A stretch of DNA of 64,000 nucleotides from contig NZ_JOFV01000001.1 of the NCBI RefSeq assembly GCF_000718325.1, positions 1-64,000 of the forward strand. The letters are read 5' to 3'. Positions 43,588 through 52,692 of this stretch are shown one piece after another. The translations under genes were made by a program, and so were the position numbers. This stretch comes from Oerskovia turbata. Lineage in GTDB: Bacteria > Actinomycetota > Actinomycetes > Actinomycetales > Cellulomonadaceae. Each line of letters begins with the position of its first letter. The first letter of the stretch is position 1. The notes below the pieces were generated by a model, which was given only the letters and a program-made list of their open reading frames with translations, searched no databases and was not told the origin of the DNA.

Positions 43588-45258
43588 TCACGCACCTCCC
43601 ACGTCCCGGCGCCGGAACCCGACGAACGCGACCCCGACGAGGGCCGTGGCGACCCCCGTCAGGGCGAGGACGGGCCCGAGCGAGAACGGGTCGAGCGGAA
43701 CCTGGGGCACGTGCGTGAACGGGGACAGGTCACGGACCCACTGCGGCAGCCCGAACAGCTCGCCGAGCTGCCCCACGACCAGGAAGACCGTGACGACGCC
43801 CCAGCCCAGAGGGACGAGCCGCGGCCACCACCCGTACAGCACGAGCACGAGCCCCGCGACGACCAGCGCCGCAGGGACCTGCACGAGCCCGGCACCGACC
43901 GCGTCGGCGAAGGCGCTGCCCCACCCGCCCGACACCAGCGCGCGCCCCAGGCCCATCATGAGCCCGGCCCACAGCGGGACGGCGGCGACGCCGACGACCA
44001 GCAGCACGACCGACGCGGTCAGGTATCGCGTCCGGGACGTGCCCGTCGCGAGCACGAGCTCGGTGCGGCCGGAGGTCTCCTCCGCGTGGACGCGGGACAC
44101 GAGCGTCACGGCGAACGCCGCCGCGGCGATGCCGACGAAACCCATGATCGCGACCTGGAAGACCTGGGCGAGCGCCCCGGCTCCACCGAGCTGCGCGATG
44201 ATCTGCTGCATCTGCGGGGACGACCCGGCGAGGTCGTCGACCGAGTCCAGGAGGAACCCGACGAGCAGGCAGTACGCCCCGACGCCCAGCGTCCACGACA
44301 CGACGCCGGGGAGCTGGAGCCGTGCCGCGAGAGCGAGCGGGCTCGTGAGCGACGCCGAGCCGGCCGGACCCGGGCGGGGCTGGAGGAGACCCGCACCGAG
44401 GTCTCGCCCGAGCGAGAGCCGGGCCGCGACCGCCACGCACACGACGAACAGTAGGAGGCACAGCAGCGCGGGACCCCAGGCGTTCGCACCGAACGGGTCG
44501 ATCTGCTGGGCCCATCCGACGGGGGTGGCCCAGTGCAGCCAGTCCGCAGAAGGTTCGACGTCGGCCACACCGCGCAGCGCGTACCCCGCGACGAGCAGCA
44601 GCACGCCGATCGTGTTGGCCGTCCGCGAGGACGTCGCGACCTGCGCGCACACGGCCCCGATGCCCGTCCCGGCCAGGCCGAGCGCCGCGAACTGCAGGCC
44701 GAACGCGACGGACGAGACGCCGTCGGCCCCTTGCGTCACGTACAGCCCGGTGACGAGCGCGCCCGTCACCACGGACGTCCCGGCCGCGACGAGGACCCCT
44801 GTCGCGAGCGGGGCCAGCGACCCCACGCGGGCGGCGCGCACGAGCTCGAGCCTGCCCGTCTCCTCCTCCTTGCGCGTGTGGCGCACCACGGTCAGCACGG
44901 CGAGCACGCCCAGGAGCAGGGTCAGGAACAGGCCCACGCGCCAGGCGGCCGTCGAGGCGACCGACCCGGTGTGCTGGAGCGGCCCGAGCAGCGCGAGGAA
45001 CGCGCTGTTGGTGCCCATGCTCGCGGCGAGCTCGTCGCGTTCGGCCTGCGTCCCGTACACCGTGGCGATCGACGAGTACGTGACGGTGATCATGACCAGC
45101 ACCACGACGACGTACACGGGCAGCACGACGCGGTCGCGCCGCAGCGCGAGGCGGGTCAGCGCCGCCGTGCCCGCGAACGCTCCGCGCAGGGACAGCGGAG
45201 GGGAGGCCGCGGGGCGGGGCGCGGCGGCGGCCGGACCGGCGGAGGTGAGCGCGGTCAT
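43588..45258 (-). CDS. ABC-2 type exporter permease, two-halved
   Basis: 556 residues with about twelve hydrophobic segments arranged as two similar halves: the loop [18 protein letters not shown] in the first half and [18 protein letters not shown] in the second are clear counterparts. This is typical of actinobacterial antibiotic exporters. The ATG overlaps the ATPase gene stop by four bases. Third gene of a TetR-ATPase-permease operon. Confidence 0.9.
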   Translation of the reverse strand: MTALTSAGPAAAAPRPAASPPLSLRGAFAGTAALTRLALRRDRVVLPVYVVVVLVMITVTYSSIATVYGTQAERDELAASMGTNSAFLALLGPLQHTGSVASTAAWRVGLFLTLLLGVLAVLTVVRHTRKEEETGRLELVRAARVGSLAPLATGVLVAAGTSVVTGALVTGLYVTQGADGVSSVAFGLQFAALGLAGTGIGAVCAQVATSSRTANTIGVLLLVAGYALRGVADVEPSADWLHWATPVGWAQQIDPFGANAWGPALLCLLLFVVCVAVAARLSLGRDLGAGLLQPRPGPAGSASLTSPLALAARLQLPGVVSWTLGVGAYCLLVGFLLDSVDDLAGSSPQMQQIIAQLGGAGALAQVFQVAIMGFVGIAAAAFAVTLVSRVHAEETSGRTELVLATGTSRTRYLTASVVLLVVGVAAVPLWAGLMMGLGRALVSGGWGSAFADAVGAGLVQVPAALVVAGLVLVLYGWWPRLVPLGWGVVTVFLVVGQLGELFGLPQWVRDLSPFTHVPQVPLDPFSLGPVLALTGVATALVGVAFVGFRRRDVGGA

Positions 45259-46211
45259 CGCAGCGCCTCGCCGTCGAGCAGGGCGAGCTCGTCGCCGTAC
45301 TGCCGCAGGAAGAGCTCCTCGAGGGACGGGGGCGCGATCGTCAGGCCGTGCGGCGCCAGGTCGGCGAGCGCGCGCGTGACCTGCGGCAGGGCGTCGTCGT
45401 CGACGTGGAACGTCACGTGCGAGCCGTCGACGGCGAGGTCGTGGACCCCGTCGAGCGCCCCGAGGGCACCGGTCGACGGTGTCCCCGAACCCACCGTCAC
45501 GACGACCTTGGAGCGCGTGAGGTGCCGCAGCTCGCGCAGCGTCCCGGACTGCACGGCCCGGCCTCCCCGGATGATCGTCACGGTGTCGCACAGGGCCTCG
45601 ACCTCGGCGAGGATGTGGCTCGACAGCAGGACCGAGGTGCCGCGGGACGTGGCCTCGCGCACGCAGTCCTGGAACACGGCCTCCATGAGGGGGTCGAGGC
45701 CCGACGTCGGTTCGTCGAGCACGAGCAGCTCGGCGTCGGCGCTCAGCGCGGCGACGAGCGCGACCTTCTGCCGGTTGCCCTTGGAGTAGGTCCCGGTCTT
45801 CTTGGTCGGGTCGAGCTCGAAGCGCTCGAGCATGCGGGCCTTGCGCCGTTCGTCGACGGTCGCGCCGCGCAGGCGCAGCAGCAGGTCGATCGTCTCGCCG
45901 CCCGAGAGCTGGGGCCAGAGCATGACGTCGCCCGGGACGTAGGCGAGACGCCGGTGCAGGGACACGGCGTCGCGGAACGGGTCGCCGCCCAGGAGGGTCG
46001 CGCTGCCCGAGTCGGGTCGCAGGAGGCCGAGCAGCACACGGATGGCCGTGGACTTCCCGGCGCCGTTGGGCCCGAGGAAGCCTGCGACCTCTCCGGCACG
46101 GACCGTGAGGTCGAGCCCGTCGAGGGCCTTGGTCGTGCCGAAGGACTTGTGCAGGTCGTGGATCTCGACGGCCGGCCCAGGGGTGGCGGTCGTGCGTGCG
46201 GTCGTGGTCAT
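45255..46211 (-). CDS. ABC transporter ATP-binding protein (drug export type)
   Basis: 318 residues. Walker [12 protein letters not shown], signature [12 protein letters not shown] (the SxGxxQ variant of this subfamily), Walker [15 protein letters not shown], switch region [13 protein letters not shown]. The C-terminal 90 residues form the extra domain common in DrrA-like exporters. It powers the permease encoded next. Confidence 0.93.
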   Translation of the reverse strand: MTTTARTTATPGPAVEIHDLHKSFGTTKALDGLDLTVRAGEVAGFLGPNGAGKSTAIRVLLGLLRPDSGSATLLGGDPFRDAVSLHRRLAYVPGDVMLWPQLSGGETIDLLLRLRGATVDERRKARMLERFELDPTKKTGTYSKGNRQKVALVAALSADAELLVLDEPTSGLDPLMEAVFQDCVREATSRGTSVLLSSHILAEVEALCDTVTIIRGGRAVQSGTLRELRHLTRSKVVVTVGSGTPSTGALGALDGVHDLAVDGSHVTFHVDDDALPQVTRALADLAPHGLTIAPPSLEELFLRQYGDELALLDGEALR

Positions 46212-46344
46212 GGTTCCTCGTCGGGTGCGGGAGGGCGGGCGGAGAGAGTGGGGTGGGGGCCGCGGTCGGGCGGGGCGGGGCCCGGTGCCCGACGGCGCCG
46301 CTCGCCCAGGGGGCTCGGCTGCGGACCGTGTCCGTAGTCCTGGG

Positions 46345-47094
46345 CTACGGTGCCGACGCTGCGGCCTGCTCGCCGGGTGGAGGTTCGGCGTACCGCAGGT
46401 ACGCGTCGAGGAACCTGCGGTCGGTGAGGAACCCGCCGGTGAAGAGCTCGATCGACGGCAGGCCGTGGCGGTCGACGTACCCCCGGATGACGGACCCGGT
46501 GTCGCCCGGGTCCGTGGGCGGGTGGAGCGTGAGGTCCAGGAGGACCGTCCCGAGCGACTGCGTGACGAGGTACCGGGCGCGTGCGCGCTCGTCGAGCGAG
46601 GGCTTGATGGTCCCCGTGGCGACCCCGTCCGCGATGTAGGCGACGGCGTCGTCGATCATGCTCTCGACGAACGAGCGGGCGAGGTCGCCGCCCTCCTGGA
46701 GGCTGCGCAGGACGTAGCCGAGCACGGGGCCGAACTCCTCGATCGAGGCGAGCTGCGTGAGGACGTCCACGGGGCCGCTCCGCGAGCCGTGCTCGTCGCC
46801 CAGGACGTTGCGCTTGTTCTCGCGGATGACGACGAGGACGTGCTCGTCGCATGCTCGGCGCAGCCCTTCCTTGGACCCGAAGTGGTGGATGACGAGCCCT
46901 GGGCTGACCCCGGCGTCGGCCGCGATGGTGCGGACCGGCACCCGGAAGCCCTCGGACGCGAACCGGAGCAGGGCGGCGTCGCGGATGCGGGCACGCGCGG
47001 TGAGGTCGGGGGCGTCGGGCGCCTCCGTCTCGTCAGGTGCTCGCGGGCCGGTCCTGGTCGGGACGGGCTCGTCGATCCGTGATGCTGAACGCAT
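46345..47094 (-). CDS. TetR-family repressor of the ABC-2 exporter
   Basis: 249 residues. Helix-turn-helix [20 protein letters not shown] with [15 protein letters not shown] longer frame exists upstream, but the ATG at 47094 lies in a dyad that looks like its own operator, so this start is chosen. It heads the TetR-ATPase-permease operon (133 bases to the ATPase gene) and probably represses it. Confidence 0.88.
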   Translation of the reverse strand: MRSASRIDEPVPTRTGPRAPDETEAPDAPDLTARARIRDAALLRFASEGFRVPVRTIAADAGVSPGLVIHHFGSKEGLRRACDEHVLVVIRENKRNVLGDEHGSRSGPVDVLTQLASIEEFGPVLGYVLRSLQEGGDLARSFVESMIDDAVAYIADGVATGTIKPSLDERARARYLVTQSLGTVLLDLTLHPPTDPGDTGSVIRGYVDRHGLPSIELFTGGFLTDRRFLDAYLRYAEPPPGEQAAASAP

Positions 47095-47122
47095 GTTCAA
47101 CACGCTAAACACGCGTTCAGCA
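47083..47122. promoter_or_regulatory. Candidate autoregulatory TetR operator
   Basis: TGCTGAACGC (47083) and GCGTTCAGCA (47113) are perfect inverted arms. A nested palindrome TGAAC-GCAT-GTTCA (47086-47099) covers the start codon of tetR. Upstream, 47123-47304 holds no further gene. Confidence 0.65.
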
Positions 47123-47304
47123 GGATGCAAGAGGTGGTGCGTCAAGAAGGCGTCAAGGTTCGAGGTCGCCGAGGGCGTGGCCGGAGGTGCCGGGAGTCCG
47201 CCGCGAGGATGACGGTCGTCCTTCCGGGAGCGGACCCGCGGATCAGGGGCGGACCAGGGGAGTCCCCGATGTGCGCGCGCCGGGCCCGGGCGTACCGTCG
47301 AAGC

Positions 47305-47493
47305 ATGAGCCACATCCTCGCCAGACCGCGCCGCGGCGCCGTGATCGCCGGCGTCTGTGCGGGCCTCGCCCGCCGCTTCGACATCAGCCCGACGCTCGTC
47401 CGCGTCATCGCGGTCGCCTCGTGCATCCTGCCCGGACCGCAGATCCTGGCCTACGTCGTGCTGTGGATCATGCTGCCCCGCGACCCGGAGTGA
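47305..47493 (+). CDS. PspC-domain membrane protein
   Basis: 62 residues, a whole PspC domain and nothing else. RRGAVIAGVCAGLARRFDIS is followed by PTLVRVIAVASCILPGPQIL and a hydrophobic segment ending WIMLPRDPE. PspC-type proteins sit in the inner membrane and link to envelope stress control. The ATG start gives the complete domain. Confidence 0.9.
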   Translation: MSHILARPRRGAVIAGVCAGLARRFDISPTLVRVIAVASCILPGPQILAYVVLWIMLPRDPE

Positions 47494-47526
47494 CAGGGGG
47501 CGCCGCGGCGCGGCACGTCGTCCTCG

Positions 47527-48063
47527 TCAGAGCCGCAGCGCCAGCCACCGCTGCGCATACCGGTCCTCGTTGAACGCCGGGACGTCCACGTACCCGCGCC
47601 GTGCGTAGAGGGCGAGGGCCTCGACGAGGTCGTGCCGGGTGTCGAGCCGCACCACCACGGCGCCCAGGTCCCGTGCTGCGGCCTCGGCCGCGCCGAGCAG
47701 AGCGCTCGCGACGCCTCGGCCACGGAACGCCGGTTCGACGAAGACGCGCCGGAGCTCCGCGGTCGGCTCGGTGGCGTCGGGCGCGAGCTCGACCCCCGCG
47801 CACCCCACGGCCACCGGGCCGTCGCCGCCGTCCGCCCAGGCGAGGTGGAACGAGCCGTCGGGAGCGGCGAGCCCTGAGTCGTCCTGAGCGGCGAAGCCCG
47901 CTGCGAGGTCGTCCGGCGGCGTCGCGTGGCCGTAGAACCGGTCGCTGACCTCGGTGTAGTACCGGAACAGGATCGCCCGGGAGTCCGGCGCGTGGACCGG
48001 GTGCTCGGCGACCTGCCAGGCCGCCGCTCGGTCGACGGGGAGCGTGCGGTCTGCGTGGGGCAC
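47527..48063 (-). CDS. GNAT family N-acetyltransferase
   Basis: 178 residues. Motif A LRRVFVEPAFRGRGVASALL for acetyl-CoA binding, then AARDLGAVVVRLDTRHDLVE and ALYARRGYVDVPAFNEDRYA. The GTG start is the most upstream plausible one; no strong ribosome binding site is visible. Substrate unknown. Confidence 0.85.
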   Translation of the reverse strand: MPHADRTLPVDRAAAWQVAEHPVHAPDSRAILFRYYTEVSDRFYGHATPPDDLAAGFAAQDDSGLAAPDGSFHLAWADGGDGPVAVGCAGVELAPDATEPTAELRRVFVEPAFRGRGVASALLGAAEAAARDLGAVVVRLDTRHDLVEALALYARRGYVDVPAFNEDRYAQRWLALRL

Positions 48064-48150
48064 GCTGGTCAGTATGCACCGACCCGGTCTCCTTCTGGAC
48101 CGTTGCCCGAGGCTTTTGTCCGACACAGGTCGGCATGGCACCATCCGAGG

Positions 48151-48723
48151 GTGCGCTCCCACCCCACCCGATTCGTCCTGCTGCCCCTCGGTCTCGGCGT
48201 CGTCGCCGTGACGCTCGCAGGTTGCTTCTCCACCGCCTCGCCCATGGCCACCGCGGAGCAGACCCCTGCTGCCGCAGCCCGTGCGACCCCCCGACCGACG
48301 TTCGACGGCTCGACGAGGGAGGGGGTGCTCCTGCAGGCCGCGTCGGCCGAGCTCGACCCGGGCGTCCTCCCGGCAGGGTTCCGCTTCGTCGAGACCGTCG
48401 ACCTCGACCTCGCAGGATCCACGAGCTCGGTCTACGTGCAGGGGCAGCCCGAGGACCAGGGGCCAGGCCTGTACGTCCACGCGATGCACGCGGGCGTGAC
48501 CGTCGAAGGTCTGGGTGACGGCTGGGTGTTCGAGGAGGTCCCCGAGCTCTCGGGCGAGGAGACCGTGACCGTGGCCTCGCACCCTGAGGGGCTGGAACGC
48601 ACGGTCGTCTCGATCGACGCGTCCCCGGCCGGGACGGTGCGGCTCATCGGCGACGGTGTCCCGCGCGACGAGCTCGTCGCGACCGCGGGTCGGCTGCTCA
48701 GCAGCGTCGACGACCTGGGCTGA
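48151..48723 (+). CDS. Putative secreted lipoprotein, unknown function
   Basis: 190 residues. Signal peptide with the lipobox VTLAGC (start VRSHPTRFVLLPLGLG). The mature part is a small beta-rich domain with no Cys and no recognised family. The GTG start has GAGG directly before it, a weak ribosome site, so the transcript may be leaderless. A perfect terminator follows. Confidence 0.75.
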   Translation: MRSHPTRFVLLPLGLGVVAVTLAGCFSTASPMATAEQTPAAAARATPRPTFDGSTREGVLLQAASAELDPGVLPAGFRFVETVDLDLAGSTSSVYVQGQPEDQGPGLYVHAMHAGVTVEGLGDGWVFEEVPELSGEETVTVASHPEGLERTVVSIDASPAGTVRLIGDGVPRDELVATAGRLLSSVDDLG

Positions 48724-48744
48724 GAGCCCGGGGCGATGAACCAC

Positions 48745-48776
48745 GAAGGGCCCGCAGCGCAGGCTGCGGGCCCTTC
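48745..48776. terminator. Perfect hairpin terminator between lipoprotein gene and tRNA-Ser
   Basis: GAAGGGCCCGCAGC and GCTGCGGGCCCTTC form perfect 14-base arms around a GCAG tetraloop. It is eight bases past the tRNA 3' end and could stop both the tRNA and the lipoprotein transcripts. Confidence 0.92.
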
Positions 48777-48783
48777 GGTCTGC

Positions 48784-48868
48784 GGAGGATGGGGGATTCG
48801 AACCCCCGAGGGCTTTTAACCCAACACGCTTTCCAAGCGTGCGCCATAGGCCACTAGGCGAATCCTCC
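48784..48868 (-). tRNA. tRNA-Ser (anticodon GGA)
   Basis: 85 bases on the minus strand. The acceptor arms GGAGGAT and ATCCTCC pair; the anticodon stem-loop CGCTTGGAAAGCG carries GGA; the long variable arm and T-arm GGGGGTTCGAATCCCCC are typical of class II tRNA-Ser. CCA is not encoded. It reads UCC and UCU codons. Confidence 0.97.
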
Positions 48869-49020
48869 GTGCTGCAGCGTCGACCCACGCGGGGCGTCAG
48901 GCAGCGTGTCGAGAATACCGGACGCCGGGCCTGCGACCGAATCGGCCCGTCCCGGGGCCGCGCGGCGCCGTCCTTGAGGGCCGGTTTCAGACGACCGGCA
49001 CTCCTGGGCTAGTCTGGGTC

Positions 49021-49112
49021 CAGACCCCTCGTGCGGCGCTAACTCACTGAACTCCCCCAGGGCCGGAAGGCAGCAAGGGCAGGTGGGCTCTGGTGGGTGC
49101 ACGGGGGGTCCT
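49021..49112 (+). ncRNA. ffs: Small signal recognition particle RNA (4.5S type)
   Basis: The closing stem GACCCCTCGTGC (49023) pairs with GCACGGGGGGTC (49099-49110). The conserved Ffh-binding region lies in GGCCGGAAGGCAGCAAGGG. A -10-like TAGTCT precedes it. Its position beside tRNA-Ser and before dnaX is usual for actinobacteria, although here metQNI lies between it and dnaX. Confidence 0.95.
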
Positions 49113-49215
49113 TGCATGTCCCGGCCCAGGTGGCTCCGGGGTGTGGCCTGCGTCATAGCCGACCTGGTGATATCGCCACAGAACATGACATGTCGCCCGC
49201 GAATGACCATGATGC

Positions 49216-49260
49216 GGACGAAATTCCGTCCACTATCTGGAATATCGACCACTGCAGTGG
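49216..49260. promoter_or_regulatory. Palindromic sites upstream of the met leader peptide
   Basis: Within an unusually A/T-rich patch (49165-49265) lie three dyads: GGACGAAATTCCGTCC (49216-49231, one mismatch), ATTCC...GGAAT (49223-49243) and the perfect CCACTGCAGTGG (49249-49260). They precede the leader peptide by 34 bases and could be regulator sites for a sulfur-responsive promoter. No known consensus was matched. Confidence 0.4.
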
Positions 49261-49293
49261 TTTTGAGGCGTCGAGCGTGCGCATCATGGAGCC

Positions 49294-49404
49294 ATGACCC
49301 GCACCACGAGCACCGAGCTCACGACGCACCGCGCAGCCGCCTGCTGCCGAATGTCGTGTCGCTCCGTCCTGCGTGGCGCCGGTCGAATGTGCTGTCAGCT
49401 CTGA
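49294..49404 (+). CDS. Cysteine-rich leader peptide upstream of metQNI
   Basis: 36 codons beginning ATG with GGAG two bases upstream. It starts MTRTTSTELTTHRAAA and continues CCRMSCRSVLRGAGRMCCQL-stop, with five cysteines arranged as CC, C and CC. Short Cys-rich reading frames ahead of sulfur genes are known in mycobacteria and other actinobacteria, where slow decoding of Cys codons changes expression of the downstream operon. Ribosome stalling at the final Cys pair during cysteine shortage is a reasonable model. 236 bases separate the stop from metQ, and that stretch contains no other gene. Confidence 0.55.
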   Translation: MTRTTSTELTTHRAAACCRMSCRSVLRGAGRMCCQL

Positions 49405-49640
49405 CCTGACCCCAGCACCGCACCGCCCGCTCCGCGAGCGCAGCCCGGAGACGACCGGAGCCCGCGCCGCAGCGCCCCGCCTCATCCCTTCCTGAACCAC
49501 CGACCACCGGTGACGTGTCCTCGCGACGCGCGCGCCGTCGTCGGGCAGGAGGACGTTCCACCTCCCACACCGTCACCACCGTGACGCCCCCACGGACGCC
49601 CCGCGACAACCGCCGGCGCCCGTCACCGGAAGGACAGACC

Positions 49641-50534
49641 ATGCTCCGCAAGAACCTGACCCTCGCCGCCTTCGCGGCCACCGCCGCCCTGACCCTCGGC
49701 GCGTGCGCCACGACGCCCGCCGACAGCGGCGCCTCGGCAGGCGGCGCGGACGACGTCGTGAAGATCGGCGTGGTCGGCGCAGCCGACGACAAGTGGGCCG
49801 TGTTCGAGAAGGTCGCCGAGGAAGAGGGCCTGAACATCGAGATCGTCGACTTCGGCGACTACCAGCAGGCCAACCCGGCGCTCGCGCAGGACCAGATCGA
49901 CCTCAACCAGTTCCAGCACCTGCAGTTCCTCGCTGGGTACAACGTCGAGGCCGGCGACGACCTCCAGCCGATCGGCGCGACCGCGGTCTACCCGCTCGCG
50001 CTCTACTCGACCAAGCACACGGCGCTCGCGGACATCCCGGCGGGCGGTGAGATCGCGGTCCCCAACGACGCGACCAACCTCGCCCGCGCGCTGCTCGTGC
50101 TCCAGGAGGCCAAGCTCATCGAGCTCAAGGACGGCGGCAGCTCGCTGTCGACCGAGGCCGACGTGCTCCCGTCCTCGAAGGTCAAGGTCACCCCGGTCTC
50201 GGCCGAGCAGGCGCCCATCGCCCTCAAGTCGGTCGACGGTGCCGTCGTCAACAACGACTTCCTCGCGGACGCCGGGCTCGAGCCCGAGGACGCCCTGTTC
50301 CAGGACGACCCCGACTCCGCGGTCTCCGAGCCCTACATCAACATCTGGGTCGCGCGCGCCGAGGACAAGGACAACGAGACGCTGCTGAAGATCGCCGCGC
50401 TCTCGCAGAACGAAGAGGTCATCGCTGCCGAAAAGAAGGCCTCGGCGAACTCCGCGGTCATCAAGGACAACTCCGCGGCGGACCTCCAGAAGATCCTCGC
50501 GGGGATCGAGGAGAACTACCGCGCCCAGGGCTGA
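49641..50534 (+). CDS. metQ: Methionine ABC transporter substrate-binding lipoprotein MetQ
   Basis: 297 residues. Signal peptide with lipobox LTLGAC. The NlpA/MetQ domain follows: VKIGVVGAADDKWAVFEKVA, DLNQFQHLQFLAGYN, ALYSTKHTALADIP, and AVPNDATNLARALLVLQEAK. It binds methionine (or a relative) outside the membrane and passes it to MetNI. AAGGA six bases before the ATG sets the start. A strong hairpin lies between it and metN, so the binding protein may be made in excess over the transporter. Confidence 0.95.
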   Translation: MLRKNLTLAAFAATAALTLGACATTPADSGASAGGADDVVKIGVVGAADDKWAVFEKVAEEEGLNIEIVDFGDYQQANPALAQDQIDLNQFQHLQFLAGYNVEAGDDLQPIGATAVYPLALYSTKHTALADIPAGGEIAVPNDATNLARALLVLQEAKLIELKDGGSSLSTEADVLPSSKVKVTPVSAEQAPIALKSVDGAVVNNDFLADAGLEPEDALFQDDPDSAVSEPYINIWVARAEDKDNETLLKIAALSQNEEVIAAEKKASANSAVIKDNSAADLQKILAGIEENYRAQG

Positions 50535-50550
50535 GCCCTCGGCACGAGCC

Positions 50551-50596
50551 ACCGGTGCCCGACGGCGTCGCTCACCCGACGCCGTCGGGCACCGGT
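50551..50596. terminator. Perfect 20-bp hairpin between metQ and metN
   Basis: ACCGGTGCCCGACGGCGTCG and CGACGCCGTCGGGCACCGGT are exact inverted copies with a 6-base loop CTCACC. It starts 17 bases after the metQ stop and belongs to the GCCCGACGGCG hairpin group. It may be a partial terminator or protect the metQ message. Confidence 0.85.
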
Positions 50597-50727
50597 GTGC
50601 CCTCGCCCACGCACCACCCGCGTGTTGGACTGTCCGTACACGCCTGTCGTCCCCCCGCACACGATGCGCGGCCGCGCGGCCCTCACGAGGGGCCCGGCCG
50701 TCGCACCCCCGCACGAGAGGTTCCTCC

Positions 50728-51990
50728 GTGAGCACCACCTCGGACACGATGGTCCGTTTCCGCGACGTGACGAAGGTCTTCGGGACCGGGTCGTCCGCCG
50801 TGGCGGCCGTCGACGGCGTCACCCTGGACATCCGGGCAGGTGAGATCTTCGGCGTCATCGGCTACTCGGGCGCGGGCAAGTCCACGCTCGTCCGGCTCAT
50901 CAACGCGCTCGAACCCGTCACCAGCGGGAGCGTCGTCGTCGACGGCGACGAGGTGAGCGCGCTCTCCGAACGCGAGCTGCGGCCCGTGCGGGCGAGCATC
51001 GGCATGATCTTCCAGCAGTTCAACCTGCTGTCCTCGCGGACCGTCGCCGGGAACGTGGCCTACGCGCTCAAGGTCGCAGGCTGGGACAAGCCCCGGCGCG
51101 AGGCCCGCGTCGCCGAGCTGCTCGAGTTCGTCGGCCTGTCCGACAAGGCCACGGCCTACCCGTCGCAGCTCTCGGGCGGGCAGAAGCAGCGCGTCGGGAT
51201 CGCCCGCGCTCTCGCGACGTCGCCCAAGCTCCTGCTCGCGGACGAGGCCACGAGTGCCCTGGACCCCGAGACCACGCGTGACGTGCTCGCGCTCCTGCGC
51301 CGCGTCAACGCCGAGCTCGGCGTCACGATCGTCGTCATCACGCACGAGATGGACGTCGTGCGATCGACGTGTCACCGCGTCGCGGTCATGGAGCACGGCA
51401 AGGTCGTCGAGGTCGGCGAGGTCTACGACGTGTTCTCCTCGCCGCAGGCCACCGCCACCAAGAAGTTCGTCGGGACGGCGCTGCGCGACCGCCCCGGCCC
51501 CGAGGCGCTCGAACGCCTGCGGCGACGGCACCCCGGGCGCCTCGTGACCGTCGGTGTCCACGAGGACGGGACCTCGGGCGCGAGCCTGACGCGGCTCCTG
51601 CGCGAGCACGGGCTCGACGGCGCCGTGGTCTTCGGCGGCATCTCCGAGATCGGGGAACGGCCCTTCGGCTCCCTCACGCTCGAGCTCGCGGGCGACGACG
51701 CCACGATCACGGCCTTCCTCACCGAGCTCGCGGCGACCACCGACGTCGTGGACCTCGGCACCGCCGCGGACCCGCGCGACGACCCGCGTGTCGTGGCCGG
51801 GGCGAGCGACGAGTCCGGCGAGGTCGACGACGCGACCGGGGCTCCGCCGTCGGGCCGCGTCGACGAACCCGACCCGCGCGACGCGTGGCAGAGCGAGAGA
51901 TGGCCCGGGACGGGAGGCCCCGGCGGCACCCAGGGCACCCAGCCCGGTGACTTCGGCGGCGCACCCGGCACGTTCGGAGGGAAGCGATGA
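50728..51990 (+). CDS. metN: Methionine ABC transporter ATPase MetN
   Basis: 420 residues. Walker A GYSGAGKSTLVRLINALE, signature QLSGGQKQRVGIARALA, Walker B LLLADEATSALDP and switch His in VVITHEMDVV. The C-terminal NIL domain (about 265-345), which senses methionine and inhibits transport, is present. A Gly/Pro/Thr-rich tail of some 70 residues follows and is unusual for the family. GTG start with GAGAGG upstream. Confidence 0.96.
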   Translation: MSTTSDTMVRFRDVTKVFGTGSSAVAAVDGVTLDIRAGEIFGVIGYSGAGKSTLVRLINALEPVTSGSVVVDGDEVSALSERELRPVRASIGMIFQQFNLLSSRTVAGNVAYALKVAGWDKPRREARVAELLEFVGLSDKATAYPSQLSGGQKQRVGIARALATSPKLLLADEATSALDPETTRDVLALLRRVNAELGVTIVVITHEMDVVRSTCHRVAVMEHGKVVEVGEVYDVFSSPQATATKKFVGTALRDRPGPEALERLRRRHPGRLVTVGVHEDGTSGASLTRLLREHGLDGAVVFGGISEIGERPFGSLTLELAGDDATITAFLTELAATTDVVDLGTAADPRDDPRVVAGASDESGEVDDATGAPPSGRVDEPDPRDAWQSERWPGTGGPGGTQGTQPGDFGGAPGTFGGKR

Positions 51991-52649
51991 ACCGCGACTG
52001 GTCCACCCTGCTGCCGATCCTGTGGGACGCGCTCGGAGAGACGCTCTACATGGTCTCGATCGCGCTCCTCGCGGGCGGGCTCGGCGGTCTGATCCTGGGG
52101 CTCGCGCTCTACTGCACGCGCAAGGGCAACCTGCTGGCCAACAGCGTGGTGTTCAACGTCCTCAACGTGCTCGTCAACATCGTCCGACCCATCCCGTTCA
52201 TCATCTTCCTGACGATGATCTACCCCGTGACGCTCGCGGTCGTCGGGACCACGATCGGCACCGAGGCGTTCATCCTGCCGCTGTCCGTCATGACGGCGTT
52301 CGGGACCTCCCGCATCGTCGAGCAGAACCTCGTGAGCATCGACCCGGGCGTCGTCGAGGCCGCGCGCGCCATGGGCGCCTCGCCGTGGCGGATCATCCGG
52401 ACCGTCCTCATCCCCGAGGCGCTCGCTCCGCTCATCCTGGGCTACACGTTCATCTTCGTGGCCGTGATCGACATGTCCGCGATGGCGGGCTACATCGGCG
52501 GCGGCGGCCTGGGCGACTTCGCGATCCGGTACGGCTACCAGCGCTACAACTGGGCCGTGACGGCCGTGACGGTCGTCGTCATCATCGTGATCGTGCAGGT
52601 CGTGCAGTTCTTCGGCAACTGGCTCGCGCGCAAGGTCCTGCGGCGCTGA
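51987..52649 (+). CDS. metI: Methionine ABC transporter permease MetI
   Basis: 220 residues, five membrane segments. NIVRPIPFIIFLTMIYPVTL and the ATPase-contact loop VVEAARAMGASPWRIIRTVL are characteristic of MetI. GGAGG before the ATG lies within the end of metN (ATGA overlap). It is the channel of the MetNI importer. Confidence 0.96.
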   Translation: MNRDWSTLLPILWDALGETLYMVSIALLAGGLGGLILGLALYCTRKGNLLANSVVFNVLNVLVNIVRPIPFIIFLTMIYPVTLAVVGTTIGTEAFILPLSVMTAFGTSRIVEQNLVSIDPGVVEAARAMGASPWRIIRTVLIPEALAPLILGYTFIFVAVIDMSAMAGYIGGGGLGDFAIRYGYQRYNWAVTAVTVVVIIVIVQVVQFFGNWLARKVLRR

Positions 52650-52692
52650 CCCGCGGTGCGGGCTGTCAGCCACGCCGTCTAGAGTTGCCGGG

